Shown piece after piece: positions 21,401 through 30,163 of a DNA stretch of 44,875 bases. The translations under genes were made by a program, and so were the position numbers. The stretch's first letter is position 1, and every line of letters starts with the position of its first letter. A model generated the notes under the pieces. The model did no database searches, had not been told where the DNA came from, and saw only the letters and a list, made by a program, of their open reading frames with translations. This DNA is from a virus: the IMG/VR virus record IMGVR_UViG_3300046009_014020, positions 1-44,875 of that record, one strand, 5' to 3'.

Positions 21401-24400
21401 CTATAGCCAGTTTCAATTTCATATATTGTATCATTAAAAATTGTGGTATTATCAAATACCATAGCATGTTCTTTTTGTACAGAGCTTAATTGCGCAAAAT
21501 ATATACCTTCTGTAGTACCTATTGTTTGAATAGTACAAATTCCATCAATGCGATTTACATCCAATCCTTTAGGAGGAAATGGGGTTCCGTCTGCTTTAAG
21601 AATACTGTATTGATAAAAATTATCAAATATGTTATCTACAATACTATATGGATAAGTGAACTTTATTTTATTTGCAAAAGGACTTAAAGTAATAATACTA
21701 TTTTCTGCCCAATTTTGTGTTGTCCAATACAAAAATTCTTTAGCACTTAAATTAAAATCTACAATTTCGTTTAGATCACTGTTATAATCATCAAAAATAA
21801 ATCCTTGTTTTTCTAACCACTTACCATATCCGATTATTAAATCATATAATTCCTGAATAGACGAATATTCTGTGCCATAAGGAATCTGTATTTCGTCTGT
21901 AAAAAATCCGTTAGCTATCTGAACATTTACTCCACCTATGATTGGCAATCTATTCAAAATTTGAAAATTGTTAATATTAAAAGTTGATCCAGCTCTATGA
22001 CTTACTTTTACTCTATAATATTTTTGTTCATAAAATACAACCTGTCCCTGTCTGTAAAAATTACCTGCAATAGGTTCAACCGAAGTAGTAGTTTCAGAGT
22101 CAGTTAAATTAGTTTGACCACCGTCCTGAGAAGGTTCCCATCTTACAAAAGGTTCAGATATGCCTCCTACATTTATAGTAGGTGTAAGAGAATTACGTTT
22201 TGGAGAAAGTACGGTAAAATAAGGATAACTAGTGTCATAACCTTTTACAATAAAGTTTCCTTGAAATTTCTGTATTATAATTCCAGATATATTAGTTATT
22301 TTTATAGGATTGCTAGTGTTAAGTACAAGTTGATAATTTTCAGGTGGTAAAATTGCACCAGAACTTTTGCTAGAAGGATCTAATGCATCAATTACAATCT
22401 GTAGTTTATTTTTGCTAACAAATCCGCCAACTTTATGAAATAAATTAATATCGACAAATTTTAAATCATCTTCTAATTGATTTACATAATTACTTGTTCT
22501 TTGTAATCCATATTCTACTATATAAGAACTATATCCAGCAGTAATAATATCATTTCTACTATGAATTTCAGTATTTTTTAAATTTAAAAATTCATAATTA
22601 TCACCATAAGTCCATTGACCGGCTATATTTTTTTGTGTTCTGCTAGTATCATACATTAATGAACAATATTTTGCAGGTTTGGTTAATGCTAACAGTCTTT
22701 GTACTGCAAAAGGCCAATAGCTACTTTTTCTCCAAGAAGTTTCTGCTGGGCTGAAATCTCCAAATTTCCAATTCTGTCTTATATTAAATGGTTGTATTCT
22801 TGTAATTAAAGTATTAGGATCAACTAAATTTCCAAATTCATCTACCGGGATCATTTCAGATAACTTAGGTCTAGCATAAAGAATGTCAATACCTGCTCTA
22901 TCTCCATGTCTAATCAATCCCTGTTCTAGATCAGACCATAAAATATCATTACCAGATGTACAAGGTACCGGACCATATTGATCTTCCCACCAGTCTGGCT
23001 GTACAGTAAAACCTAACATTTCCCATGGATGAGTATTTGGTCTATCGGTATCATAAAAATATCTGTATAGAGCTCTCCAACTTCCATTAACTGGCATATC
23101 TAGAGCTTCAATATAACTATCCTTATAATTCCATGTGAAAGGTTCTGCTAAATCAAAACTTGTATTTTGAATATAATCTACATTGTAAAAAGATGACCAA
23201 CGAATAAAATCATTTGAAAGAATTTGATTTACTTCATCTAAAGAATATTCATTTGTTCTAAATGCTCCCGATAACACCGAATGAATATCAAATAGTTCAG
23301 ATCTATAATTTGTTTTTATATTATTAAAAATTCTTTTTTCGTATTCTAAAATAATTAAATCTCTGAAATCATTATATGCGACCTGAATACTTCCATCATG
23401 GCCTTGTATCACATAGGTAGGTTCTATATAAGAACTGTCTAAATATTTTTTTGGTTCATATTTAGGATAAAGACCTAATTTAGTAGGTGTGCTAGGTACA
23501 TATGAACCTTTAGTACTAAAATAATCTTCAACTCTTAATTGATCCCCTTTTTGCAATTCACATAATAATTCTATACTTGAATCGTTTACTAAAAATTGAT
23601 AATCTTTATCAATTAGTAGTTGTTCATTATTAAGATAAACCAGCACAGCTCTATATTGTGCCTTATTAGGATCAAAATCATCTGATATAGGATAGATTAC
23701 ATTTCTTGTATCTGACACAGTCCAAGTTCTAGTAGTACGATCTGTTGCGTATGGTAACATATCAGTATGAAACCATGAACTATTAATATCTTTATCTGCA
23801 TTAATCGAAGTTAAAATTATATCAAGTGCAGCAATTGGATCGTTTATATCACCTAATTCAGATATTTTTTTATATAAACTAAACTTAAATTGATTATATT
23901 GATCTGCTGCAAACTGTAAAGATTTGAATAAACTATGTTCTTTTATTGGTATATAAAAACTACTGAATGCTACAGAATTTGCATTAGAAATTAATCTAGT
24001 TCCGTATTTGTTTATATCTGGTAAATCGCGTGTATTATTACTACCAAAAGTTTGTCCTATAAATTCCGGATGACGATCAGTCATTGTTCTAAAATGATCA
24101 CTAATTTCTGTCAGTGTTAAAGAAGATATAGGACCATTTAGTGGATTATTTGTAAGATTTAAAGGGGTTTCATACTGTCCATCAACAGTCAAATTGTTTT
24201 TGTAAAAATAAATTTTGATAATAATGTTATCATCAATAGTAACAGGCTGTCTTGTAAATGTAACAGTTAATTTTTGTTGAGCGTAGAATGTATCATAATT
24301 TTCTTTTAGAATTTTGACATCATTAATATAAACATCAAAATCAAACTGCTCGCTTGTAGGATCTTCTATTGCGGTAATTTCAACTGAATTTGTTTCCGGT

Positions 24401-26352
24401 TGATAATTACCTATTTGTAAAATAGGAATATTATAATGAACAGATTCACTCCAACTGTTATGATAAGAATCATTATCATTAAATTTTACGTATGATATTT
24501 GTGTAGTTGTTGTAGTTACTTGATTGTTTTCAAATATAGAGATTATATCTGTATTAAAATAATTTTTAAATTTATAACTACCAACATTCGCAGTATTTTG
24601 ATATGATAGAGCAAACCCTAAAACTGAATCCGGTTGACCGGTTCCTTGCTCATACCCGAATATTTTTGATCCTTGAAAATCAGTTTCATAATCGGAGCTA
24701 CTATAACTGATACCATTTTTATCATAGAGATCAAATAGAGGAGGTTGATTTATATAGGTATGTTGTTGTGCAAATATCCACTCAGTTCCATTAAACCACC
24801 AACTTTTTCCTGCATAGGTCTGTCCTAGATTTGTAGCAAATACACTACCTATTTCCGGTATATGGTCGGCGGCGGGCTGTAATTCAATTTTGTAAAATCC
24901 ATCAATTAATACAAAATTTACCTTATAAATTCTACCTTTAACTAGTTCGTCTGTATCAGCATTAAAAACTATTCTATGACCCTGTTGCAGCAACACCCCA
25001 TCAATATGATAACCAGAAGATCCTTCTACAGTAGAAAATGCATCTTCAGTATCAGTATCTATTAGGTCAATATTTTGTGTACCAATTGATCCAAAATTAT
25101 AAAGTTGTAAATTTGCTCGAAATTCGATAATAGGTCTACGTGCTCTTTTATTAGAAGGAAACAAAGGTATACTATTATTTTGTTGTGCACTGGTTATAAT
25201 TATATCTTCATGTACCCATCTATTGTACCTCGACCACGAATTTAAATCTTTACTACCTCTATTGATTGTAACATATTCGGGATTTAATGGCAATTGTTTG
25301 AAATTATCAAATGGATATTCATCGAATTCATTTACATCAAAGTCATCATCAAATTGAGCAGATAAATTTTCTGAATTAATTAGTAAAAGATATTCAACTA
25401 ATGAGATCGAGTTTCCCACTCCTTCTACAAAATATTCTTTGCCTTTATAAGATTCAGGATAAACTTCTCCCTCGAATCGAATTTTCATACCATTACTAAG
25501 TTTCAAACCGGTACCTGAGGTATAAGATTTTTTTCCTAGTATTTCTTCTTCTACATTAATATATGCATCTTCAGTGGCCTGTTTAACAACAATAATTCCA
25601 TTAAGAAATCCAAAAGTATTGTTAGCATAATATAATGTGCTAGGTGTAGTTTCATCTACAGTAATTGATACTATTCCGTTTTTTGATCCGTTTCCTTGCA
25701 CTCCAATATTATATATATCATCCGATCCTGTAGTAGGAGCAGTTTTAATATAAAAGCCATATTCACTATTAATGCTAAAATTATAGGTATTACCCCTATA
25801 CAAAGTGATTACAGGATTAGCAGTAAAACCGTCAGGAGAAAAAATCCAGGCCGATTTTAATTCGTTGTCTACAATCGAATAGGTGCTAGATGAATTAAGC
25901 TGTTTACCTGTAATCGTGATCGTAGCTGGACCTGTAGGTAACCAATAATATTTTTGGAAATTTACAAATTTATCAAAATCTATATGAGGATTAAAAGAAT
26001 AAAATTCAGGAGAAAAAAGTCTATTGAGATTATTAACAAATCCTCCTTGAATAGATATTTCGTTGATTAAATCATCTAAAGCTTTAATTTGCTCTACATC
26101 TAAAACTTCATTTTTGATAACTAACGCAGGTTCTAATTGATATCTTGTTCTGAGAGGTAATACTTCAGAAATGTATACATCACTGGTGCTTTTATAAGTA
26201 GGTGTAAACTTACTACCAATAAAACCATCTAGTCGTTCTAATTGAGCAGGCTGTATGAGTTGGTCAATAGTGCTTGACAAAAATTTTGAATTTTTTTCTG
26301 TTTGTAAAAATTCTGGTAAAAGTTTGAGAGATTTAATAGGTTTCTTTGCCAT
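12433..26352 (-). CDS. Giant virion structural protein, 4639 aa
   Basis: This single uninterrupted frame of 13.9 kb takes up nearly a third of the window. The N-terminus (MAKKPIKSLKLLPEFLQTEK, then SPEFYSFNPHIDFDKFVNFQ and YYWLPTG) looks like the baseplate-proximal start of giant proteins found after gp6 in marine T4-like phages. Residues about 2090-2600 hold seven FG-GAP-like repeats, suggesting a beta-propeller. Regions about 3020-3065 and 3370-3430 carry GxGYxxxPxVxI repeats. A DIDGDGVITANDV calcium-loop motif lies near 4510. Much of the rest is Thr/Ser/Asn-rich beta sequence, consistent with a long fibre. It starts 2 nt after gp6, with GGAAG as a possible ribosome-binding site. A long tail fibre or baseplate-associated adhesin is the likely role; this is inferred from order and composition. 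Confidence 0.85.
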   Translation of the reverse strand: MAKKPIKSLKLLPEFLQTEKNSKFLSSTIDQLIQPAQLERLDGFIGSKFTPTYKSTSDVYISEVLPLRTRYQLEPALVIKNEVLDVEQIKALDDLINEISIQGGFVNNLNRLFSPEFYSFNPHIDFDKFVNFQKYYWLPTGPATITITGKQLNSSSTYSIVDNELKSAWIFSPDGFTANPVITLYRGNTYNFSINSEYGFYIKTAPTTGSDDIYNIGVQGNGSKNGIVSITVDETTPSTLYYANNTFGFLNGIIVVKQATEDAYINVEEEILGKKSYTSGTGLKLSNGMKIRFEGEVYPESYKGKEYFVEGVGNSISLVEYLLLINSENLSAQFDDDFDVNEFDEYPFDNFKQLPLNPEYVTINRGSKDLNSWSRYNRWVHEDIIITSAQQNNSIPLFPSNKRARRPIIEFRANLQLYNFGSIGTQNIDLIDTDTEDAFSTVEGSSGYHIDGVLLQQGHRIVFNADTDELVKGRIYKVNFVLIDGFYKIELQPAADHIPEIGSVFATNLGQTYAGKSWWFNGTEWIFAQQHTYINQPPLFDLYDKNGISYSSSDYETDFQGSKIFGYEQGTGQPDSVLGFALSYQNTANVGSYKFKNYFNTDIISIFENNQVTTTTTQISYVKFNDNDSYHNSWSESVHYNIPILQIGNYQPETNSVEITAIEDPTSEQFDFDVYINDVKILKENYDTFYAQQKLTVTFTRQPVTIDDNIIIKIYFYKNNLTVDGQYETPLNLTNNPLNGPISSLTLTEISDHFRTMTDRHPEFIGQTFGSNNTRDLPDINKYGTRLISNANSVAFSSFYIPIKEHSLFKSLQFAADQYNQFKFSLYKKISELGDINDPIAALDIILTSINADKDINSSWFHTDMLPYATDRTTRTWTVSDTRNVIYPISDDFDPNKAQYRAVLVYLNNEQLLIDKDYQFLVNDSSIELLCELQKGDQLRVEDYFSTKGSYVPSTPTKLGLYPKYEPKKYLDSSYIEPTYVIQGHDGSIQVAYNDFRDLIILEYEKRIFNNIKTNYRSELFDIHSVLSGAFRTNEYSLDEVNQILSNDFIRWSSFYNVDYIQNTSFDLAEPFTWNYKDSYIEALDMPVNGSWRALYRYFYDTDRPNTHPWEMLGFTVQPDWWEDQYGPVPCTSGNDILWSDLEQGLIRHGDRAGIDILYARPKLSEMIPVDEFGNLVDPNTLITRIQPFNIRQNWKFGDFSPAETSWRKSSYWPFAVQRLLALTKPAKYCSLMYDTSRTQKNIAGQWTYGDNYEFLNLKNTEIHSRNDIITAGYSSYIVEYGLQRTSNYVNQLEDDLKFVDINLFHKVGGFVSKNKLQIVIDALDPSSKSSGAILPPENYQLVLNTSNPIKITNISGIIIQKFQGNFIVKGYDTSYPYFTVLSPKRNSLTPTINVGGISEPFVRWEPSQDGGQTNLTDSETTTSVEPIAGNFYRQGQVVFYEQKYYRVKVSHRAGSTFNINNFQILNRLPIIGGVNVQIANGFFTDEIQIPYGTEYSSIQELYDLIIGYGKWLEKQGFIFDDYNSDLNEIVDFNLSAKEFLYWTTQNWAENSIITLSPFANKIKFTYPYSIVDNIFDNFYQYSILKADGTPFPPKGLDVNRIDGICTIQTIGTTEGIYFAQLSSVQKEHAMVFDNTTIFNDTIYEIETGYRQRRVKLIGFRTKDWNGDYFSPGFLFDTAIVRDWQRYTTYLYGDTVRYNGNYYSAKQNVTASTTFDFNNWVLLNEKPTQDLLPNLEYKINQFEDFYSIDIDNFDAAQQKMAQHLVGYTPRVYMNNIFINPISQYKFYQGFIKEKGTKNSISKMSKASVFNLQGELSYNEEWALRLGQYGSYSSYEELEIGLEEGTFIENPQVINFVNQKPINPIDLIYYSTSTNFFITLEDYNPLETFLTTSTNIFRFPTAGYVSFEDITATAYNENSLLDIANTQAINNGDIFWLGFKSNGDWDILRYTIQTSKIVGVFVNAPGLAITFVTDTFHNLKVGEVIIINNFNDQVNGVYVVRSIPRLNQITVDSTLVTILNEELLSPGLLYKFASARFATFDQLPNDKDMLKAEINSNFWIDNQSVDGSFDWKVYRKFFNYNTKKNLSGITLPNEKFGFSLHKNDKSNVILVGSPGFANIIDTGRVYLFIRQEQGSSRYLSYSLNSGINQYHTSTGITEFGYSVTYNSKQLAGTNFGLLYAGAPAIGNLATTGTTLRYALDVAPIQASTYTGAVKISSIDPIILKDNAEIILVSPINVSYERFGASINVNETTNLLAIGAPGTANTNSGKVYLYQNILPIAKHTVVSTATVGTSLIYIDSTSSIALGQTVWVPGVLNDVLSGFQVSTIYDDSITRYITINSLLPIDIPKNSSIRFYNTSTILSTNNINTSSNGLITTYISSLTAQTPVVGDEFGYNIVSSEDGQFTVISAPGENYVEVFIDIDSNTPIRYQLTATSFTVNSNSRFGESVAISKDAEYLFVGTPFIKNEDDSFGKVSVFVRNGSTFTYSTVISNPVSNAGLFFGQELEINATTSTLAISAIGRNNNVPTVFDSNVTSFDSSSTSFYDVVENFGTVYLYDKIANGSRFVLSAELSPPLNEQLEGTNFGHSIAIDNNTVYVGSPCLSTISTSSFYQYNKIDRNRNNLDIYRSSENVVDIETIQKTRLINTFDETILDYLDIIDPVKGKIAGIAEQEIRYKSAYDPAVYSIGTAGVVVDNDTSWLDEHLGELWWDLSTIKYIWYEQGDLTYRKNNWGSTFPGATIDVYEWVRSSYLPSEWLEIADTNVGLTEGASGQPKYVDNSCISVKQIYNSVSNSFTNVYYFWVKNKVTVPANKNRRISAYQVANIIADPTTYGIRYAAPISKDAVILSNVGPLLIDKRIHLNMAFDTIKNKIPKHTEWALIEEGSATSMPPVLYDKKLFDSLLGKDSLGNIIPDPALSERTRYGISIRPRQTLFKDRKSALRELTEFANSILLENQITDNYSFVNLNKQENPPDEFTGQFDEVVEDNEGLNLIDTRYLRQARLSCSILNGKIESITILDAGFGYKIAPNIIIGDNDTTAELSSEIDSNGSIINVTIRQKGSNFAEVPNLFVRPYSVIVLADNLYNGKWTKFEWNSLNRDWERKQTQKYNTPLYWNYVDWKSSDYNEFVDYTYTVNQVFELDSLEDLIPGQYVKVKNSGKGKYIIVKKSNETLGTFGKGFDLVYSESGTIQISNKIWDSINTDLGFDQNNSFDQTLYDQTPDLELGYILTALKEDLFINELKVNWNLFFFKAVKYALTEQKLLDWAFKTSFINVINYAGQLQQIPVYKFQDATNYEAYLKEVKPYHSQIRTFTASHEVFEPSNSFFTDFDLPSYYNENSNKFETVQSDNPLLLEQPYKAWNDNHLFEVGEIIIGDGGSGYTIPPQVTIVTQPGDSGSGAKAIAYITSGKISKIELTNKGSGYRIAPLVVLTGGGDTELVPAVTYAQLENNKIRTNTIGIKFDRIKKQQILNNEQIVDRFVCDGSANRFTLSWFINDDKTTVSTFLDGDLVLGADFVIEQYEQEYNSYKKSFSDIVFTQFVPSFGQILEVRYYKNIKLFDAVERIIELYHPNIGMPGADLPQLMSGIEYPGTSLQGLPFDYTTDWDVSYSPFGQSVYAEGIDYYTKIEVSAPIVFGTDTVSLSTTSGVAVGQIVNLLSATKFQNTQTLFNTQILNPNKDVKVIAIYTSTNRVKFSSTITQNILSTSTIIISGVENTITTVTNTATVEFWTYSTNSSLLDTVIDGGSWNTTTNTLSGALGVNPEEIIIDGDGFITPFTSYAPEELVPGEAHDSIGINVYTRFNQGAPTVYNGSIDIYANVLTSATLAFIPPNIASIFVSYDNKIFSYVETISSLFQDSEYFTYDWANNKLVVAPQSTQGKLGYTVVSIGGGRENIEAGVLDRDIQVVEDGSTTAELVSFNSTLTVKSAYVSVNGVAIPKLTTVNTSTLGYIFDTSDASPNSAAAKIYNLDPDRVNTVQAWFFGSENKYFNEFYEQIYNVDLSSIVQEFIVDKPPGLIEPAAGNIIVELDTGSGYRRLQPPIISYYEVTDLNVLDYDIDNNISRAPASYSIDLVRVYLNGRELLYAGEWTLNNVSNKISIRPGLLQLNDVIAVLGKPFGSTPAAEFDIQNNILRLTTPITNSILKIITFNNHDDMAVRTETFRGNLNRRFKVSRPISNSNYVWVTVDGIVLRNSLDFHVLDDEITVELSGQWHLTSANSVVITTLLSNPLSETTLGYRIFSDIFNRTHYKRLSKRNTAVLTKPLFFTDSEIHVDDASILTPPLISKKIPGVVLIDRERIEFFEINGNVLKQLRRSTLGTGPSYNLNIGTKVVDQSPDQNIPFNEYLYRQTILITTSTISTFNISAVDYITTATLAGDQISNKGIILSTTSTINPIDQIEVYYGGRKLRKAAIITHNNNFGFDSIEANILGTTATTAELPITQNINDAYIVTATNQIWVYTGSAEENAINGWIYKGLDYNEPEFSITVSINTNTANLYATTASQIVSSTLPVDLLYDIDGDGVITANDVTIYNSLANNNYVGNLNLESNYRNLLVQNITLNIKDGLTENVRLVVTQKVFDSSDFWNNQITDSSTKSILESTTAPALFLQSRPSEIPNQSYYGQVSSLILGSGIALTDENNDPIEGL

Positions 26353-26354
26353 TA

Positions 26355-29300
26355 TTAACTTCCACTATTTGTCAATATAGATGATGTTCTTAATTGAGCC
26401 GCAGTTATTCCATCAATGACTTCAATATCAGACACAGTAGCTCCGCTGATAAAAATTTCATTACTTAGACATGTTATTTCATATAAGCTGCCAAAATTAT
26501 TCACTCTAGGTACGATTACAAAATTTGTTATATTAGGTGTAAGTAAATTCATAACATAAGTTACTAATTCGCTAAAATAAAACGATTGTCCAAAATCCCA
26601 ATTTTCTAAAGCAAAAAACTGATTAATTGCATCTAAAATTTGAGATTTAATTTCATTATCACTAATAGGTATTGTTGAATTTCTTACTGCCTTGAATATA
26701 GCTTGTAAATTAATATCCGCCTTTGATCCAAATAATATTTTATATTTCACCGGTTGAAAAATTATTTCGTCACTAATAGTTTTTAATAATTCCAATTTTC
26801 CTCCAAAACTTTGTTCTAGTCCTTGGCTGGTAGGAGCAAGAGGTTCATTAGTTCCTACATTATCAAATAACCATGATCTGTAGGCGATGTCATATTCATT
26901 CGTAAGCAAATACACGTCAATTAAATTGCTCTTACTAGGATCTATACGTCTATCTTCACTGCTATTATGTTGATATTGAAACTTCAAGTTTTTACGTCCC
27001 GGGTAAGCATAATATTTGGGTTGATAGATAAATTCGGCGGTAGAAGTTGAATAACTTTTAACAACATCTAAACTTAAATCATAAAAATAGTATAGTTGAT
27101 TATCTATCGGTGATAACACATCGCTTTCAAACTGATATGGTAAAATAGTAGCAGTATTCATTACCCGATATCTAAGGCCGTCTGGTAAAGTTTCAAAATA
27201 GACAAAGTTAGTTGTACCTGTTCCTACTATTTCTGTAAAAGTATCAGGATTGTCTATCTGCCCAGAACTATTGTAATCATAAAAACTTACCTTAACTTTC
27301 TTTGGTTCTACATATCCATCAGGTTCAACTTTTGATCCGTCAATTTGCCAAAGATAATCTTCGCCTAGACTGCTATTGATATTATTATTTTGTGTATTGA
27401 TAGACAGTACAGTAATTTGATCTTTAACAACACTATCTGATGTAAAATCATAATTAATTGTACTTGGATCAACAAAGAAACTTGTCTGCTTTTCGCTTTC
27501 AAAAATGTAATCGGTTAATCTGTATCTTACCTTATAATTTTTTCCTGTCCATGTAAAACTAATAAGCCAACTAGCATCTTTACTCGAATTGGTCTTATCG
27601 CCCTGAAAAGACAAATCAAAAGGTCCTAAGATGTTTAAATTGGTATCTAATATAATATTCCATACTCTAGTATTTTGATTAAAACTTAATCCAAAATTTC
27701 TTTGATTAATACATAAATTTACTAATTCCGTTTCAAATGCAAATGAATATACATTTATGAATTTAGGGATAACTTCTATAGGAATACTTCCATCCGGAAT
27801 TATATCGCTTACTATTATTGGTCCCGTACCGTCATCTAATAAACCTAATCCTGAATTAGATCCATCCCCTATTACATTTACAATTTTAGTCCAAATGATT
27901 TTATTATCAGGATCCTGAAATTTAATTAAAGCACCAGGAGACACAAATTTTAAATTATCGGTTGTAAAACTTCCCACATTAGCAGGAGCATTGTTTATCG
28001 TTGAATAGAAATACCCTCTAGATTCACTAGAGACTCTATTAACTAATTTCCATAAAAGACTTAATTCAGAAAAAGACGGTCTCGAATAATTATCAAAATA
28101 AAAAGACCTCATGGAAGTAGAAGCCAGTATAGGTGCCAATCTCTGTTTTATTACTGCATAAACTTCATTTCTATTAGTAAATTCAAATTCAAAATTTTCT
28201 TCAACAGAATTCTTGTAAATTATACCATCATTCGCAAAAATATTTGTTTGACTATATTTTCCTGTCACATCACTTAGATCAAAATATTTGCTCAGTCCGC
28301 TAGTGGCTCTAGCAACACTTTTTACTTTTAATATATCATTACCCAATGTCAAAGGAGTTATATTGTAATCTTCAGCTGTGACCATCCTATTTTGAGTATA
28401 GTAAGCTTGAGGTGCTTTACTTTGTATACTATTATTGGATTCAGGTCCTGAACTGTTATTAACAGTATATTGTAAATTTAAAGTTAAACTTAAAGAATGA
28501 ATTTGTCCCGATTTATTCGCGTATGGAACATTTACAATTATTCCACTTAATTGTTCGGGTTTAATACTATAACTCAATCCATTACTTTGTCTATAAATTA
28601 AGACGAATTTTCCTTTAGGCAAATTGCCAAAAGCTCCGTCGGCGAAATTTAAATCTATCTGATCTCTATCTCGAGAAGTTACGCTATATATATTTCTTTC
28701 GTTGCGATCTACACTGTTGTAAATTATATTGTTTCCAGTAACAGCAGGAACTTTGGTCCATAATGTTCCGTAATTTCCGTTGCTATCTAATTGCCACAAC
28801 CAAACATCAGTATCGTTAATGTTTGGTGTATTAATACCTATAATTTCATTAGGTACAGGAGCATTAATTTCAAAATTAGCTAAACCTAATCTACCTTGTC
28901 TAAAATGTACAAAAAATCCTGTATTGATACTACCCGAACCTTGATTATCGTTTTTGTAAATTAAACTGAATGTATTTGCGGGTCTAGGTGGTTCTTCATA
29001 TATCGAAGTACTACCACTAAATGCACAAGAAGTTACCTCAAAATTCATGTTCGTACCGTTTATGTTTTTCAAAAAACTGTAAACCGGCACATCAGTATTA
29101 GTACTATTAAGTCGATATTGCTCAGTAAGAATTCCATCTATAGTATTTCTATCAAACGGTTTTCCAAATACTGCTACCCCTGTCATCGCTGAATTTAAAA
29201 CTGTTATGAATTGTTGATACCAACTGGGATTTGTTGGATCATTCCATGCGATTGTACTGTTAGATAAATTTATTCCATTAGCATCCAATACATTATCAGT

Positions 29301-29672
29301 TGTTGATAATGAGGTTATTTTTAAAAAACCGCTAGAAGGAGTATTACGTTTCGGTACATAGCTAATTAATTGTGCTAATCTTAAAATACTATCTCTTCTT
29401 TGCGCAGTCTCAAGAAAATTTTCTCGAGCATTTAAATCAATTCTGAAACTTAGATTTTGTCCAAGATATGCTAATAAATCAACCAAAGCTATGAATTCAC
29501 TGCTTTCAATAAAATCATTAAAATCTTCAGGATAATTTTCCTGAAGGTATTGAATCATTGTTCTACGTAAAGTTTCAAAATCGTAACTTTTGAAATCGGC
29601 ATTTCTAAAGCTTTGATAGATTTTAATCCAATCTTCTGCTACGAGTAATTTAGAATTTGTTGATGGAATCAT
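26355..29672 (-). CDS. 6: Baseplate wedge protein, gp6-like
   Basis: The protein is 1105 aa, well over T4 gp6 (about 660 aa). The N-terminus is highly characteristic of marine T4-like gp6: LVAEDWIKIYQSFRNADFKS, LRRTMIQYLQENYPEDFNDF, LVDLLAYLGQNLSFRID and NARENFLETAQRRDSILRLA. gp6 belongs to the J-like baseplate wedge family and forms the ring that ties neighbouring wedges together around the hub. The extra length is mostly in the middle, with beta-rich Thr/Ser/Asn sequence. The C-terminal part (ALENWDFGQSFYFSELVTYV) looks wedge-like again. An AATAAATA late-promoter motif lies 20 nt upstream of the ATG. The giant protein follows by 2 nt, which suggests the two assemble together. Confidence 0.9.
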   Translation of the reverse strand: MIPSTNSKLLVAEDWIKIYQSFRNADFKSYDFETLRRTMIQYLQENYPEDFNDFIESSEFIALVDLLAYLGQNLSFRIDLNARENFLETAQRRDSILRLAQLISYVPKRNTPSSGFLKITSLSTTDNVLDANGINLSNSTIAWNDPTNPSWYQQFITVLNSAMTGVAVFGKPFDRNTIDGILTEQYRLNSTNTDVPVYSFLKNINGTNMNFEVTSCAFSGSTSIYEEPPRPANTFSLIYKNDNQGSGSINTGFFVHFRQGRLGLANFEINAPVPNEIIGINTPNINDTDVWLWQLDSNGNYGTLWTKVPAVTGNNIIYNSVDRNERNIYSVTSRDRDQIDLNFADGAFGNLPKGKFVLIYRQSNGLSYSIKPEQLSGIIVNVPYANKSGQIHSLSLTLNLQYTVNNSSGPESNNSIQSKAPQAYYTQNRMVTAEDYNITPLTLGNDILKVKSVARATSGLSKYFDLSDVTGKYSQTNIFANDGIIYKNSVEENFEFEFTNRNEVYAVIKQRLAPILASTSMRSFYFDNYSRPSFSELSLLWKLVNRVSSESRGYFYSTINNAPANVGSFTTDNLKFVSPGALIKFQDPDNKIIWTKIVNVIGDGSNSGLGLLDDGTGPIIVSDIIPDGSIPIEVIPKFINVYSFAFETELVNLCINQRNFGLSFNQNTRVWNIILDTNLNILGPFDLSFQGDKTNSSKDASWLISFTWTGKNYKVRYRLTDYIFESEKQTSFFVDPSTINYDFTSDSVVKDQITVLSINTQNNNINSSLGEDYLWQIDGSKVEPDGYVEPKKVKVSFYDYNSSGQIDNPDTFTEIVGTGTTNFVYFETLPDGLRYRVMNTATILPYQFESDVLSPIDNQLYYFYDLSLDVVKSYSTSTAEFIYQPKYYAYPGRKNLKFQYQHNSSEDRRIDPSKSNLIDVYLLTNEYDIAYRSWLFDNVGTNEPLAPTSQGLEQSFGGKLELLKTISDEIIFQPVKYKILFGSKADINLQAIFKAVRNSTIPISDNEIKSQILDAINQFFALENWDFGQSFYFSELVTYVMNLLTPNITNFVIVPRVNNFGSLYEITCLSNEIFISGATVSDIEVIDGITAAQLRTSSILTNSGS

Positions 29673-29692
29673 AATATATAATCAATATACCA

Positions 29693-29700
29693 TATTTATT
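29693..29700 (-). promoter_or_regulatory. Late promoter motif AATAAATA before gp6
   Basis: The minus-strand AATAAATA lies 20 nt before the gp6 ATG, in the 48-nt gap between gp25 and gp6. It predicts a leader of about 15 nt. No Shine-Dalgarno is obvious in that leader. Confidence 0.65.
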
Positions 29701-29720
29701 TTTAAAATAATGTTGGTATA

Positions 29721-30158
29721 TTATTGTACCAACAATCCTAATTTTTGATCAAAAGCAATTCGCATATTGCCAGATTGATCGGTGTTTTTTAAGACTAAAG
29801 TTACATCCAAAATATAACCATTTTCATATTCTGTCAAGGTAATATCAGTAGGATAAACTCTAGGATCACTATTACAGATTTCTGTAATATCTTGATTCAA
29901 AGCTTCTCTAGTTTGTTCTGTTAAAGGTTCCATAAGTAAATCCCAAATTATGCTACCGAATGCAGGATTCATTAACCTTTCACCTTTTTTTGTATTAAAA
30001 TGATTTACAATATCTTGCTTCACTAATTCAAAATCGTATAATCTTCCTCCAGAATTTAAAGGGTTTACAGAACTGAAACCTTTATAAAAATGATCTTTCT
30101 TAACCGGTTGAAGATATGGTTTTTCTACTGGTTCAATTTCAATGTTCTTATAGGGCAT
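29721..30158 (-). CDS. 25: Baseplate wedge protein, gp25-like
   Basis: At 145 aa this is close to T4 gp25 (132 aa) and has the family core: DFELVKQDIVNHFNTKKGER, LMNPAFGSIIWDLLMEPL, then REALNQDITEICNSDPRVYP. This is the GPW/gp25 family, the conserved wedge component that nucleates the sheath-proximal baseplate in all contractile injection systems. Despite the historical name it has no lysozyme activity. No other Met is available near the N-terminus, so ATG 30158 is the only sensible start. It has no Shine-Dalgarno and lies 5 nt from a perfect TATAAATA late-promoter motif. It sits 20 nt downstream of the gp5-like gene. Confidence 0.93.
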   Translation of the reverse strand: MPYKNIEIEPVEKPYLQPVKKDHFYKGFSSVNPLNSGGRLYDFELVKQDIVNHFNTKKGERLMNPAFGSIIWDLLMEPLTEQTREALNQDITEICNSDPRVYPTDITLTEYENGYILDVTLVLKNTDQSGNMRIAFDQKLGLLVQ

Positions 30159-30163
30159 GAAAG

